DNA from: Undibacterium sp. YM2
GTDB taxonomy: Bacteria; Pseudomonadota; Gammaproteobacteria; Burkholderiales; Burkholderiaceae_D
Assembly (NCBI RefSeq): GCF_009937975.1
Contig: NZ_AP018441.1
Location: 4,402,001-4,466,000 of the forward strand
Length of the DNA: 64,000 nucleotides
Reading direction: 5' to 3'
The translations under genes were made by a program, and so were the position numbers. Positions 8,295-16,584 of the stretch are shown here, piece after piece (position 1 is the first letter of the stretch; each line of letters opens with the position of its first letter). A model generated the notes under the pieces. That model was not told the DNA's origin. It saw only the letters and a program-made list of their open reading frames with translations, and ran no database searches.

Positions 8295-9107
8295 TTACTT
8301 ATCCCAAATCTTCACAACCAGGTTAAGAGGTTTGAGTGCCATGGCGTCTGCCTTGAATTTACTGCCATCCAGCACATTGGCATCCTGCGTGCTTGTCTGC
8401 GATACTGGCACGGCACTTTCATTCCTCCTGCGCAGTATTTCGCTTTTTACGAAGGTCTCTACGTCTGGCGGCTGCTGCAGCGATTTTCCGCCCTTATGCG
8501 GGTATTGCACATAATTTTCTGGCGGCGTTGGCAATTGTTCTTCACAGTGCGTTGAACAGGTATTGACCAGCAAAGGGACGGTATCAGTGCCAATTCTCAG
8601 GCTGATCCATAGTTGATTCGTTTCTGCATAGCTGATCGTTTTTTTACAGATACTGCATTTCAGCATATCGCCGTCATATCTGACAGGATTGTGATCCAGA
8701 CGAGGAAATGGCGTTCTGAACTTATAATTCCCATACAAGGCTCGCGTACTGATGCGGCTCGATACCAGGTTTTTGCACTGTGTTATCTCATATGGAAACC
8801 AGTGCAGGTCATATGAAGTGTAAGGATCGAAAAATTCAAGGGCAGTCATGCCACCTATTTCTGGCGGAATTCTTTTCAGCTTGCTGCCATAGAGCCAGAT
8901 TTTTTTGACCTTGTCCAGTCTGACGATGGATGCAGGCAAGGTATGTATCTGGGAAAAAAGCTCAGCGCCTAAAAAGTCACGTGGAGAAAACTCATCATGC
9001 CCGCTCATCGCCAATTCATCAACATAGTCGCAAAGCTTTTTCCAAGCCAGAGAATTTTTATCTTGAACGTCGTTTTCCATACTTGAATTAAATGGCTTCA
9101 CACTCAC
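8295..9107 (-). CDS. Leucine-rich-repeat-like protein with a zinc-ribbon-like CxxC
   Basis: About 270 residues. Residues 50-125 read as a few leucine-rich repeats (LPASIVRLDKVKKIWLYGSKL..IPPEIGGMTALEFF..), then a CSICKK pair and a later CSTHCE could form a zinc-ribbon near 150-185. No signal peptide is seen. The first start is GTG at 9107; a second GTG at 9101 has a better placed GAGGTGA, and ATG at 9080 is also possible. LRRs generally mediate protein contacts; the partner is unknown. Confidence 0.65.
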   Translation of the reverse strand: MSVKPFNSSMENDVQDKNSLAWKKLCDYVDELAMSGHDEFSPRDFLGAELFSQIHTLPASIVRLDKVKKIWLYGSKLKRIPPEIGGMTALEFFDPYTSYDLHWFPYEITQCKNLVSSRISTRALYGNYKFRTPFPRLDHNPVRYDGDMLKCSICKKTISYAETNQLWISLRIGTDTVPLLVNTCSTHCEEQLPTPPENYVQYPHKGGKSLQQPPDVETFVKSEILRRRNESAVPVSQTSTQDANVLDGSKFKADAMALKPLNLVVKIWDK

Positions 9108-9173
9108 CTCTCAACATTATCATGGACATATAAACCAACATGCTACACCTGTTCAATCAGCGTGTGAAAACGA

Positions 9174-10376
9174 TCAAATTCCCGTATCCGCCAGCTTGCC
9201 CCTGTACAAAGCCGCGACAAGGTCAGATTGTGTAAGCATGCCCGTCAAACGGCGTTCTTCATTGATGATGGGCACATGGTGCAAGCCCTGGTCAGACAGC
9301 AAGGGCACCAGCTCGACGATGTGCATATTATGGCGGGCCGTGCGCACCGGGTGGCTCATGATCTGGCCAACGACTTCTGGTTTGGTGGAGTGCATGAGGC
9401 GGGTGCGGCGCAATACCTGGCGCAGTTTTTCATCAAATTTTTCATAGACGTCGAGATTGGCATTCTTCATGAAATCGACCAGGGTGACGATGCCGATGAC
9501 GCGGCGCGCCTTGTCGATGACTGGCAAGGCCTTGATCCTGTGCTTGCGCAGCAGCGTCCAGGCTTCTTCAAGGGTGGTACCGTATTCTACTGTGACGAGG
9601 TCTTTGGACATGATGTCGGCGCAGGTGATTTCGCCAAAGCGGCGGCGGTAGGCATGCATCTCGGTTTGCAGGAACAGGGATTCCAGATCATCGCGGCTGA
9701 TATCAAGCACCTGATTGTATTTTTGCAGCACTTCATCAAGGTCGCGCGACTGAAAACCGAGGCGGTCTATGGGCCGCACATCGCCCGTACCATGTTTGCT
9801 GGAATGATCTGGCTGGGCAGCATGCGGGTAGCGGCGGCCTGTGGCATTGTTATACGCCAGCGCAAACAGCGCCAGCAAGATGGAGTTGATGCCGGTAGGG
9901 ATCAGCACAAACTGGTAACCGAGACCAAGTATCACCGGCCCGCCGAGTACCGCGGTGAGCGCCACCGCTCCACCGGGTGGATGCAGGCAGCGCAGCAGGA
10001 ACATCGCTGCCACTGCCAGCGCAGTCGCCAGTGCCGCCGTAGCCATCGACGGCCCGAACAGATGTACGCACAACACACCCACAAGCGCCGACAGCATATT
10101 GCCACCGAAAACAGACCAGGGCTGCGCCAGCGGGCTGGCAGGTACGCCAAACAGCAAAACGGCAGAAGCCCCTATCGGTGCCAGCAACATGGGGATGGTG
10201 GCAAGATTGTCGATTGAACCCAGCATGGCCCTGGTTGCCAGACCCGTCAATAACAGCCCAGCCAGCATGCCGGCACAGGCGCGCAGGCGTTCACGATTGT
10301 CGGTACCTATTTGCGCAGGCGCAAAAGTTTTGAGCCAGGCTAGCAGGCTCTCCAGAGCAGACCATTTTCTTTGCAT
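9174..10376 (-). CDS. HPP-family membrane protein with paired CBS domains
   Basis: A 400-residue protein. Residues 30-180 hold about five membrane segments of the HPP family, with the naming motif in RCLHPPGGAVAL near 130. After a linker of about 65 residues come two CBS domains, near 250-310 (CADIMSKDLVTVEYGTTLEEAW) and 335-390 (VGQIMSHPVRTARHNMHIVEL). Plant and cyanobacterial HPP proteins transport nitrite; CBS pairs bind adenosyl nucleotides, so the likely role is nucleotide-gated anion transport in the inner membrane. The substrate is inferred. Confidence 0.88.
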   Translation of the reverse strand: MQRKWSALESLLAWLKTFAPAQIGTDNRERLRACAGMLAGLLLTGLATRAMLGSIDNLATIPMLLAPIGASAVLLFGVPASPLAQPWSVFGGNMLSALVGVLCVHLFGPSMATAALATALAVAAMFLLRCLHPPGGAVALTAVLGGPVILGLGYQFVLIPTGINSILLALFALAYNNATGRRYPHAAQPDHSSKHGTGDVRPIDRLGFQSRDLDEVLQKYNQVLDISRDDLESLFLQTEMHAYRRRFGEITCADIMSKDLVTVEYGTTLEEAWTLLRKHRIKALPVIDKARRVIGIVTLVDFMKNANLDVYEKFDEKLRQVLRRTRLMHSTKPEVVGQIMSHPVRTARHNMHIVELVPLLSDQGLHHVPIINEERRLTGMLTQSDLVAALYRGKLADTGI

Positions 10377-10386
10377 GGCGTGTAGA

Positions 10387-10670
10387 ACTCATTTCATAAT
10401 TAGGAGCGAGGTGCGTTTGCCTCATAACTTTAACCGACAAGACGTACGTAGCTGCGAAATAATTCGCCTGTTTGCCACGGGCTACAGCAATCTGACCGGC
10501 GTTACGAGGCAAACCCTACGGGAACGGGCGATTCGGGCGCATTGCTGCGTGCAGTTTGTTATCTTGCGCTTGCTAAGGCACCAGCCTTAGCTGCACAGGG
10601 TATACACCTTACGCCTTGCACTGCATCCCGACTCACCTCGTTCGCACTCACTCCCAATCATGAAATGAGT
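10387..10670. repeat. 284-bp element with terminal inverted repeats (MITE-like)
   Basis: ACTCATTTCATAATTAGGAG at 10387-10406 is repeated in reverse complement at 10651-10670 (CTCCCAATCATGAAATGAGT), with similarity continuing inward to 10415 and 10643. Inside are perfect hairpins: GTTTGCCTC 10415-10423 with GAGGCAAAC 10506-10514, GCGAA/TTCGC at 10454-10467, and CTAAGGC/GCCTTAG at 10573-10590. No transposase or convincing ORF is present. A non-autonomous mobile element or a structured RNA are both possible. It fills most of the gap between genes at 10376 and 10799. Confidence 0.65.
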
Positions 10671-10798
10671 CCTCATTTTATTTTGCAACAAAGTGCAAAG
10701 TGTATAGGGAAAATAATTGCTTTGTTGGAGTATGTTAACACCGTGCTTTTGCAATGCACAAATACCTGCCTCATGCCCTGTCATTTCTGGAGAATACA

Positions 10799-11551
10799 AT
10801 GAACAAAGACTTATCCCGTGCCCTGGTCATCCTTGGCGTCTTGCTGGCCCTGGGCATGTCGGCTGCGGCTTTTATCTTTGGTATGCAGGCCAGGCATATC
10901 GGTGCGGGCAAGCAGAGTATATCGGTCAAGGGACTGGCCGAAAAGCCTGTGCAAGCTGATTATGCAGAATGGCGCATAGGCGTAACGGTAGTGGCGCCCA
11001 GCTTTGCCGAGGCACTGGCCAAGTTGCGCAAATCACGCCCAGTGCTTGATGAATTCCTGGGCAAGCAGGGCTTTGAAAAAACTGCGCTGAAAGAATCAGA
11101 AGAAGCCGTGGATGCCAATATGGTCGTTGAAGATTTGCCCGATGGCCGCAACCGCCAGGTGCAGCGCGGCTACAAGGCCACGCAAAGCATACTGGTCACA
11201 TCGAAAGATTTGACCAAGGTAACCAACGTCAGCCGCGCTGCACTGCAACTCGAAGCGGATGGCCAGCCAGTATTTCACAGCGCACCGCAATACCTGGTAT
11301 CAAAACTCGAAGACATCAAGATGTCATTGATAGGCGCCGCCACTGAAAACGCCAACAAGCGCGCCTCTGAATTTGCCAAGTACGGCTCGGTCAAGGTAGG
11401 AAGCATGCGCTCTGCCTCGCAGGGAGCGTTCTATATCCTGCCAGTCGGCACAGAAACCAGCTCGGACGAATACGGCGGCACTTACGACAAGACCACGATA
11501 GACAAGGTCGCGCGGGTGGTGGTGACGATAGAATATGGGATAGAGCGTTGA
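10799..11551 (+). CDS. SIMPL (DUF541) domain periplasmic protein
   Basis: A 250-residue protein from the ATG at 10799, chosen because GGAG at 10789-10792 precedes it and it opens on a membrane helix (residues 8-28) acting as a signal anchor. The rest is one SIMPL domain beginning SISVKGLAEKPVQADYAEWRIGV and ending with the VVVTIEYGIE strand. Known members (BP26, YggE-like) form large periplasmic rings and have been linked to stress tolerance. It is followed by a textbook terminator, so it is a single-gene unit. Confidence 0.88.
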   Translation: MNKDLSRALVILGVLLALGMSAAAFIFGMQARHIGAGKQSISVKGLAEKPVQADYAEWRIGVTVVAPSFAEALAKLRKSRPVLDEFLGKQGFEKTALKESEEAVDANMVVEDLPDGRNRQVQRGYKATQSILVTSKDLTKVTNVSRAALQLEADGQPVFHSAPQYLVSKLEDIKMSLIGAATENANKRASEFAKYGSVKVGSMRSASQGAFYILPVGTETSSDEYGGTYDKTTIDKVARVVVTIEYGIER

Positions 11552-11571
11552 TATAAAATTGGTTCTGGTGC

Positions 11572-11598
11572 GGTGCGCATGGCGCACCTTTTTTTTTG
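11572..11598 (+). terminator. Rho-independent terminator after the SIMPL gene
   Basis: The stem GGTGCGC (11572-11578), loop ATG and GCGCACC (11582-11588) is followed by ten T residues at 11589-11598. The stem matches the dispersed GGTGCGC repeat family, so a repeat copy may have been recruited as terminator. Confidence 0.9.
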
Positions 11599-11660
11599 GT
11601 CTGACGCTATGCAGGGAAATTTCGCAAAATTATTGACATCTGCTCACGCTTTCCACACCA

Positions 11661-12491
11661 CTAAAACAACTCATCCAACTGCATAAAAAACTCCCGCTTC
11701 GCTGGTGCATCTGCTAAACCTAACGAGGCCAGTGAAGCCAGGAATTCATCCGCCACTTTGTCAGACACTTCTTCACGCAGATTGCGGTGGGCAAAGGCGA
11801 TGTCCATCCAGCGATTAGCCAGGCCTGCGCGCCCCAGGTCGATGAAATAGAGCTGGTCGTGCTCATCGACAAACACATTGCTGTCACCGAGATCACCATG
11901 GGCAAAAACTAGGTCTTGCGGGTTTTCTGCTGGCTGGGTCGCGTGCAGCAAGTTGATCAGGTCTTGCACGCTGTGCAGGCCTGGCCATTGGTCAAGCTCA
12001 TACTCTTGCGCATGCAGGTTCTGGCTGACCAGGTATTCCAGCTCGCGCAAGCGCATGGCTGCGCCTGCATGCAGCGGGCAATCATGCGTGGGCAAGGCAT
12101 GCAACTGGCGCAGGGCTTCAAGGAATAAGTGGCTGACTGGCTGCCCGGCTTCTATCCGCGCTGACAGGGGCACGCCAGGCACGGCGCGGGTGATCATGGC
12201 TTCGCCGTGTTCATTGTCAGCCACCGCCACCAGCTCAGGTACACCTATGCGCCCGCTCAGCCATTGCAGCGCCTGCGCTTCGCGTTTGACGCTATAGGTG
12301 GTCGATGCCAGCACAGGTGACGAAGTCTTGAGGAAGAAGTGTTCACCGCCTTTGCTGAAGCGATACACATTGCTGGGGGATTCGCCAATGTCGTCAGCAA
12401 TCAGGGTGGCGTCGGCGATGAAGCGGGTGATGGCGGTTGGTAGCTGGTGCATAGGGTGCATGGGCGGTTGCTCTGGTTTGCTGGTGTCCAT
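11661..12491 (-). CDS. APH(3')-family aminoglycoside O-phosphotransferase-like kinase
   Basis: A 276-residue protein with the eukaryotic-like kinase fold of APH enzymes. The brace FFLKTS near 53 carries the ATP-binding Lys, and HGDLGDSNVFVDEH near 195-208 is the catalytic loop. FIDLGRAGLANRWMDIAF near 215-232 is the metal-binding segment and NLREEV follows. The final residues read LDELF, as in APH(3')-III as I recall it. These motifs match APH(3')-III more closely than generic APH relatives. Known enzymes phosphorylate the 3' hydroxyl of kanamycin or neomycin with ATP. No mobile element flanks it, so it looks intrinsic. Resistance has not been shown. Confidence 0.85.
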   Translation of the reverse strand: MDTSKPEQPPMHPMHQLPTAITRFIADATLIADDIGESPSNVYRFSKGGEHFFLKTSSPVLASTTYSVKREAQALQWLSGRIGVPELVAVADNEHGEAMITRAVPGVPLSARIEAGQPVSHLFLEALRQLHALPTHDCPLHAGAAMRLRELEYLVSQNLHAQEYELDQWPGLHSVQDLINLLHATQPAENPQDLVFAHGDLGDSNVFVDEHDQLYFIDLGRAGLANRWMDIAFAHRNLREEVSDKVADEFLASLASLGLADAPAKREFFMQLDELF

Positions 12492-12744
12492 GATCTTTGG
12501 GCTGCCCCGCTTATTTCAAGTATATTATTCAAATTTGCTTTGCCTAGCCATCCAGGGTCTCGCCATCTGTCTGCGATTTTTGCATTTCATTCCCCTGTTT
12601 TTGCAATCCATCTTTTCTCCATAGCCGCCTGTTTTACCTGGCAATAAAGTAAGCCTGCACTTGTCGGCAGACAAGAAAAAACAGCGCAAGGGCAATATGG
12701 CAAACCTTGCCCCGCCAGCGTCACAAACAAACCAGGAGAAATCA

Positions 12745-13914
12745 ATGCAATCAATACCATCGGCACAATCAATACTGCGTTCTGCACCATACCTGTTCCC
12801 TACATATCGTGTTCTTGCCGCCAGCCTGGCCTTGCTGGCTGGTTTGGCTGCCAACCCCATGCCGGCACATGCCGATACTGTCGATGATTATGTACGTGCC
12901 GAGATGCAGAAGCGCCATATCCCCGGCATGACAGTGGCTGTGCTGTGTAATAACAAGCTCATCAAAGAGAGCGCTTATGGACTGGCCAGTCTGGAACACA
13001 ATGTGGCGACGAAAATAGACACGGTCTATACACTGGCCTCGATGACCAAGACCTTTACCGCCAGCGCCATCATGTTGCTGGTGCAGGATGGCCGCATTGC
13101 GCTTGATGACTCCATCACAAAAATCCTGCCGCAACTGCCTGCGGCCTGGGCTGGCATCACGCTGCGCCATTGCCTCTCGCATACCTCAGGCTTGCCGGAT
13201 GCGATTACCGATGACGTCAACATCACCACCATCAGCGGTGATCGCGACATCCTGATTCAGGAGCTGGCAAAACTGCCGCTACAGCCCGCAGGTGAAAAAT
13301 CCGTGTATAACCAGACTGGCTATATGCTGCTGGGCATGGTCATAGAAAAAATCAGCGGCATGCCGTATGAGCAGTTTGTGCAAACCCGCTTGTTCCAGCC
13401 TATGGGTATCACTGGCGCAAAGTTTGGTGACGCCTGGTCCATCATCCCTGGCCGCAGTGACTTATATACTTCACTCGATATCAGCAAAGACCATAGCAAG
13501 CTGGCGATGGAAAATGGCCGCCCCGTCGTCATGAAAGACAAGATTTACCACTATGGCGCGAAGTTCATGCCTGACTATCTGGCCCCGGCTGGCCTCTTGA
13601 ATGGCAATATCCACGACCTCGTCAGTTTTGAGCAGGCACTAGCCAGCGGCAAGCTCATCAAGCCTGCGCTACTCAAAGAAATGAATACGCCCTACAAACT
13701 GCGCAATGGTCAGAACGGTGATTATGGCCTGGGCTTTATCTTCATGCCCTTTGGCAAACAGGCTGCGATTTCTTACGGTGGCGGCGCTGCCACCTGGCGT
13801 GTGCATCTGCCAGAAAAGCATTTGACTGTAGTCGTGCTGACCAATCTGCAGGGCGCGCAACCACATGCGCTGGCGGGTGGCATCGCGGCACTCTACGACG
13901 ACGGGGCGAAGTAA
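12745..13914 (+). CDS. Serine hydrolase, beta-lactamase (class C/PBP-like) family
   Basis: A 389-residue protein from ATG 12745, which has AGGAGA at 12734-12739 just upstream; the longer frame from a TTG at 12661 is unlikely. A signal peptide ends near ANPMPAHA (residue 46). The SxxK motif is SMTK in YTLASMTKTFTAS near 93-97, followed by HCLSHTSGLPD, then YNQTGYMLLG in the YxN position. A YGGGAATWRVH segment near 365 replaces HxG/KTG. It is paralogous in family, but not closely, to the protein at 1949. Periplasmic peptidase or esterase activity is likely; beta-lactam hydrolysis is not established. Confidence 0.87.
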   Translation: MQSIPSAQSILRSAPYLFPTYRVLAASLALLAGLAANPMPAHADTVDDYVRAEMQKRHIPGMTVAVLCNNKLIKESAYGLASLEHNVATKIDTVYTLASMTKTFTASAIMLLVQDGRIALDDSITKILPQLPAAWAGITLRHCLSHTSGLPDAITDDVNITTISGDRDILIQELAKLPLQPAGEKSVYNQTGYMLLGMVIEKISGMPYEQFVQTRLFQPMGITGAKFGDAWSIIPGRSDLYTSLDISKDHSKLAMENGRPVVMKDKIYHYGAKFMPDYLAPAGLLNGNIHDLVSFEQALASGKLIKPALLKEMNTPYKLRNGQNGDYGLGFIFMPFGKQAAISYGGGAATWRVHLPEKHLTVVVLTNLQGAQPHALAGGIAALYDDGAK

Positions 13915-14055
13915 TCTGGCGGGGACAGGCGCAGGGACAGGGATAATGAGCCGGAGCTGCAAGCTGGAGCATTTGTTACCTTGGGTAAAAACACTGGCAA
14001 TGCCAGGGCCGCTCGTATAATTTGGCGGGTCTTGTCATTGCTTGTTTTTGCCGGT

Positions 14056-14841
14056 ATGAATCAATCCCAATTGCGTTTTATCTACATCGCTGTCGCGCTC
14101 ATGGTGGCGGTATTTGCCTGGCTGTTCTGGCATCAGGATGGGCCTGTGGCTGGTGCTAATGCTAATGCGAGTACCAGCGCCAGTGCAGATGCAATCGCCA
14201 GCGCCGCAGCTTCTGCTCCGACGCAGGCAGCAGCCAGTGCAGCGGCTGTGACAAAATTGCCAGGCGTCAGGGATGAACCCGGCCTGCTGCCCGCCCCCGA
14301 AGCCGAAAAATTTGATGTTGCCGTGCTCGAAGACCGTGCCCTGCTCTCGCAATACCTGAACCCGGCCCAACGCCAGCAAGCCCTGGCCCTGCTGAAAAAC
14401 CAGCATTGCGAGAGCCAGAAAATAAGCGTGTATTTCAAGAAGGATGTTGCCGAAAAACTGCTGGTCAGCGATTGCTATTACCTGGTATCACCCGGCCAAG
14501 ACGGCAACCCGGGCTGGTACGACACCGACTACGGCATCATGCTGGTAGTCGATAAGACCGGCGTTGTGGAGTTGAAAGACATCACACAGTTCAAGTTCAT
14601 GTATGAAAGCAGCAAGCTCAGTGCCGTCACCAGCCTCAACAAAAATGGCCGCCTGCAACTGTGGCTGGATGGGCTCATCTGTGAGAACGATGGCGCAGAT
14701 GATGATGAGGATACGGCTGCCAGCAATGCCGCAAGTACTTCAGCCAGCGCAGCAAGTCAGCACAAAAGTCCACTGGCTGGCTGCTGGTCCACTACCGTCG
14801 TAGAAATTAATGGTGACAAGCTGGAGATGTATAGCAAATAG
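14056..14841 (+). CDS. Membrane-anchored protein with Ala/Ser-rich linker, unknown function
   Basis: A 261-residue protein starting at ATG 14056 (an upstream TTG at 13981 is disfavoured). One N-terminal membrane helix (residues 7-24) is followed by a low-complexity Ala/Ser/Asn linker to about residue 62, then a globular domain of about 160 residues with cysteines near 118 and 137. A second Ala/Ser linker near 226-238 precedes a Cys-containing tail. The layout suggests an inner-membrane anchor with a periplasmic domain. No family is recognised. It is followed 64 bases later by the LMW-PTP gene. Confidence 0.7.
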   Translation: MNQSQLRFIYIAVALMVAVFAWLFWHQDGPVAGANANASTSASADAIASAAASAPTQAAASAAAVTKLPGVRDEPGLLPAPEAEKFDVAVLEDRALLSQYLNPAQRQQALALLKNQHCESQKISVYFKKDVAEKLLVSDCYYLVSPGQDGNPGWYDTDYGIMLVVDKTGVVELKDITQFKFMYESSKLSAVTSLNKNGRLQLWLDGLICENDGADDDEDTAASNAASTSASAASQHKSPLAGCWSTTVVEINGDKLEMYSK

Positions 14842-14905
14842 TTTGAAAATAGTGACAACCGGAGAGTTTCTGGCATGATGACGGTTTTGCTTCAACGCAC
14901 GCATC

Positions 14906-15247
14906 ATGCCCAATACCCCCATCAACGCCCTCTTCGTCTGCAGCCGCAACCAGTGGCGCAGCCCGACTGCCGAGCAGGTCTGGCGCAAGCACCCCATGGT
15001 GCGCGCCCGCTCAGGCGGCACCAGCCCGAATGCCCGTCACCCGGTCTCTGCCGCTGACATAGAATGGGCAGAAGTCATTTTTGTCATGGAAGAAAAACAC
15101 AAGTCCCGCCTGATGGCCAGCTACCGCAACCTCATCGGCCACAAGCCTGTGCATGTGCTGGATATTCCTGATGAATACAAATACATGGATGCAGAACTGG
15201 TAGAACAATTACAACAAGCTGTAGGCGACATCCTGGGTTTGAACTGA
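14906..15247 (+). CDS. Low-molecular-weight protein tyrosine phosphatase-like protein
   Basis: A 113-residue protein beginning with the phosphate loop CSRNQWRSPTAE (Cys12, Arg18, CX5RS) near its N-terminus. It is followed by SGGTSPNARHPVSAADIEWAEVIFVME as in LMW-PTPs and arsenate reductases. A DIPDEYKYMD segment near 92-101 supplies the likely general-acid Asp. It is shorter than classical LMW-PTPs (about 150), as in the compact bacterial subgroup. It lies just upstream of the DUF2892-sigma operon, but linkage to it is uncertain. Confidence 0.85.
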   Translation: MPNTPINALFVCSRNQWRSPTAEQVWRKHPMVRARSGGTSPNARHPVSAADIEWAEVIFVMEEKHKSRLMASYRNLIGHKPVHVLDIPDEYKYMDAELVEQLQQAVGDILGLN

Positions 15248-15333
15248 TTTTTAAATTATTTAAAAAAAACTGAATCCTTTTAAGCACCTGAACACTCTTG
15301 GTCTATGTCATTCATTACAAAGAGGAGTTCACC

Positions 15334-15543
15334 ATGTTTCATTTCAAACGCAATCTGCCCCATTGGGAACGCGCCCTGCGCATCATCAGCGGCCTGTTGC
15401 TGTTCTGGCTGGCATACAGTGGTCAAGTTGGCGGCATGCTGAACTGGGCTATCATCGCCAGTGCTGTTACCATGCTCATGACCGCCTTTGTCGGTTTTTG
15501 CCCTGCCTGCGCCATGGTGGGGCGCAAATACCTGGATAACTGA
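15334..15543 (+). CDS. DUF2892 (YgaP-type) two-helix membrane protein
   Basis: A 69-residue protein from ATG 15334, with AGAGGAG at 15321-15327 upstream. It has a positively charged start (FHFKRNLPHWERALR) and two membrane helices, the second ending in GFCPACAMVG. This matches DUF2892, the membrane domain found attached to rhodanese in YgaP. Its TGA is separated by one base from the ATG of the sigma factor, so the two are co-translated. The paired cysteines could be redox-active, which is inference. Confidence 0.82.
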   Translation: MFHFKRNLPHWERALRIISGLLLFWLAYSGQVGGMLNWAIIASAVTMLMTAFVGFCPACAMVGRKYLDN

Positions 15544-15544
15544 G

Positions 15545-16156
15545 ATGAGCCTGTCCCGCCCTCAATTAATCGAAGCCGCCCGGCAAGGTGATGGCAAAGC
15601 CATTGCCACATTGCTGGAAGTCTGCCAGCCCGACCTCAAGCGCTTTGCCCGCCGCACCTGTTCAAATGCGGAGGATGCCGAAGACGCGGTGCAAATGGCC
15701 TTGTGGTCGCTGTACCGCAAGGTAGGCGCGCTACGCTGTGCGGCAACCTTCGCGACCTGGATGTTCCGCATCGTTGAACGTGAGTGCTACCGCCTGTTCC
15801 GCCTCAAGAAATACCATGAAGCCCTGGATGAGCTCAATGAACACGACATGCCCATGGCCAATATGGTACCGACTGACTTGCGCATGGACCTGGTACGCGC
15901 GATGGAAAGGCTGTCGCCTCCTTACCGCGAAGTGTTGATACTGCGTGACGTGCATGAACTGACCGCACCCGAAGTCGCCGCCCAGCTGGGCCTGAGCCTG
16001 GAAGCTGTCAAAAGCCGCCTGCACCGCGCCCGTGCACAGGTACGTGAGCAATTGCTGAACAGCGGTTACTGGCTCAAGGATGGTGCACCCGAGGCTGCCA
16101 ACGCTGCCGGAGTTACCGGAGTTGCTGAACCTGATGGAGGCGATCATGTTTTGTAG
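15545..16156 (+). CDS. ECF-type RNA polymerase sigma factor
   Basis: A 203-residue protein. Region 2 spans about residues 5-95 (AEDAVQMALWSLYRKVGALRCAATFATWMFRIVERECYRLFR). Region 4 spans about 118-172 (MERLSPPYREVLILRDVHELTAPEVAAQLGLSLEAVKSRLHRARAQVRE), with the helix-turn-helix at the end. A 30-residue Ala/Gly-rich tail follows. The start at 15545 is one base after the preceding stop. The last 11 bases overlap the next gene. No classical anti-sigma gene is adjacent; instead it is sandwiched by two small membrane proteins with CPxC motifs. Confidence 0.9.
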   Translation: MSLSRPQLIEAARQGDGKAIATLLEVCQPDLKRFARRTCSNAEDAEDAVQMALWSLYRKVGALRCAATFATWMFRIVERECYRLFRLKKYHEALDELNEHDMPMANMVPTDLRMDLVRAMERLSPPYREVLILRDVHELTAPEVAAQLGLSLEAVKSRLHRARAQVREQLLNSGYWLKDGAPEAANAAGVTGVAEPDGGDHVL

Positions 16157-16358
16157 TACGTCTGTGACAGTGCATTTGCTGCGCGGTCTTGGTGCACTGA
16201 CCCTGGTGATTGCCGCTTTCTTGCTTGAACCTTTTGGCATGATCTGGTCAGGCTTGGCACTCATAGCTGCATTTTTGTTGATGCGCGGCTGCCCCATGTG
16301 CTGGATGATGGGTTTGATTGAGGCTTTGTATGAGAGGCGGAAGAAAAAATTATCGTAG
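16146..16358 (+). CDS. Small DUF2892-like membrane protein
   Basis: A 70-residue protein from ATG 16146, favoured over ATG 16134 because GGAGG at 16136-16140 is spaced correctly; the start lies inside the end of the sigma-factor gene. It has two membrane helices, the second followed by RGCPMCWMMG, parallel to GFCPACAMVG in the protein at 15334, and a Lys/Arg-rich end. Translational coupling suggests it works with the sigma factor, possibly as a membrane partner. No function is established. Confidence 0.75.
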   Translation: MFCSTSVTVHLLRGLGALTLVIAAFLLEPFGMIWSGLALIAAFLLMRGCPMCWMMGLIEALYERRKKKLS

Positions 16359-16477
16359 GTTGGGCCGCTCCTCGTAGGTTGGGCTACGCTTTACCAGCCC
16401 AACACTCGGCGCGTAAATAACGTATACGTATATCAAAAGTCCAGTGTTGGGCTGATGAGGCGTAGCCCAACCTACGG
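16354..16477. repeat. Inverted repeat of the GTAGGTTGGGC family
   Basis: The arm starting CGTAGGTTGGGCTACGC at 16373 and ending CCAGCCCAACACT at 16405 is matched in reverse by 16443-16477 (AGTGTTGGGCTGATG ... GCGTAGCCCAACCTACGG). Arms are about 33 bases with a few mismatches and a 37-base AT-rich loop. A third partial copy, CGTAGGTTGGGC, sits at 16354-16365. It separates the sigma operon from the ethanolamine operon and could end transcription. Confidence 0.75.
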
Positions 16478-16584
16478 ACCATCACCATCTTCCCAGAACC
16501 GCCCCTCCAACCCAATTCTGGCACTTGTGATAACGCCCCGAATCATGGATACTTCAAGATACCTACCCCACAGTGAGGCTATCC

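Noticed and set aside
9228..10217. 329-codon plus-strand ORF
   Set aside because: It lies entirely antisense to the well-supported HPP/CBS gene and reads as low-information protein.
16519..16540. Sigma-54-like TGGCAC before the ethanolamine operon
   Set aside because: The required GC dinucleotide at the -12 element is absent at correct spacing.
16478..16584. Cobalamin riboswitch upstream of eat-eutBC
   Set aside because: Only about 107 bases remain between the repeat and the start, and no B12-box was seen.
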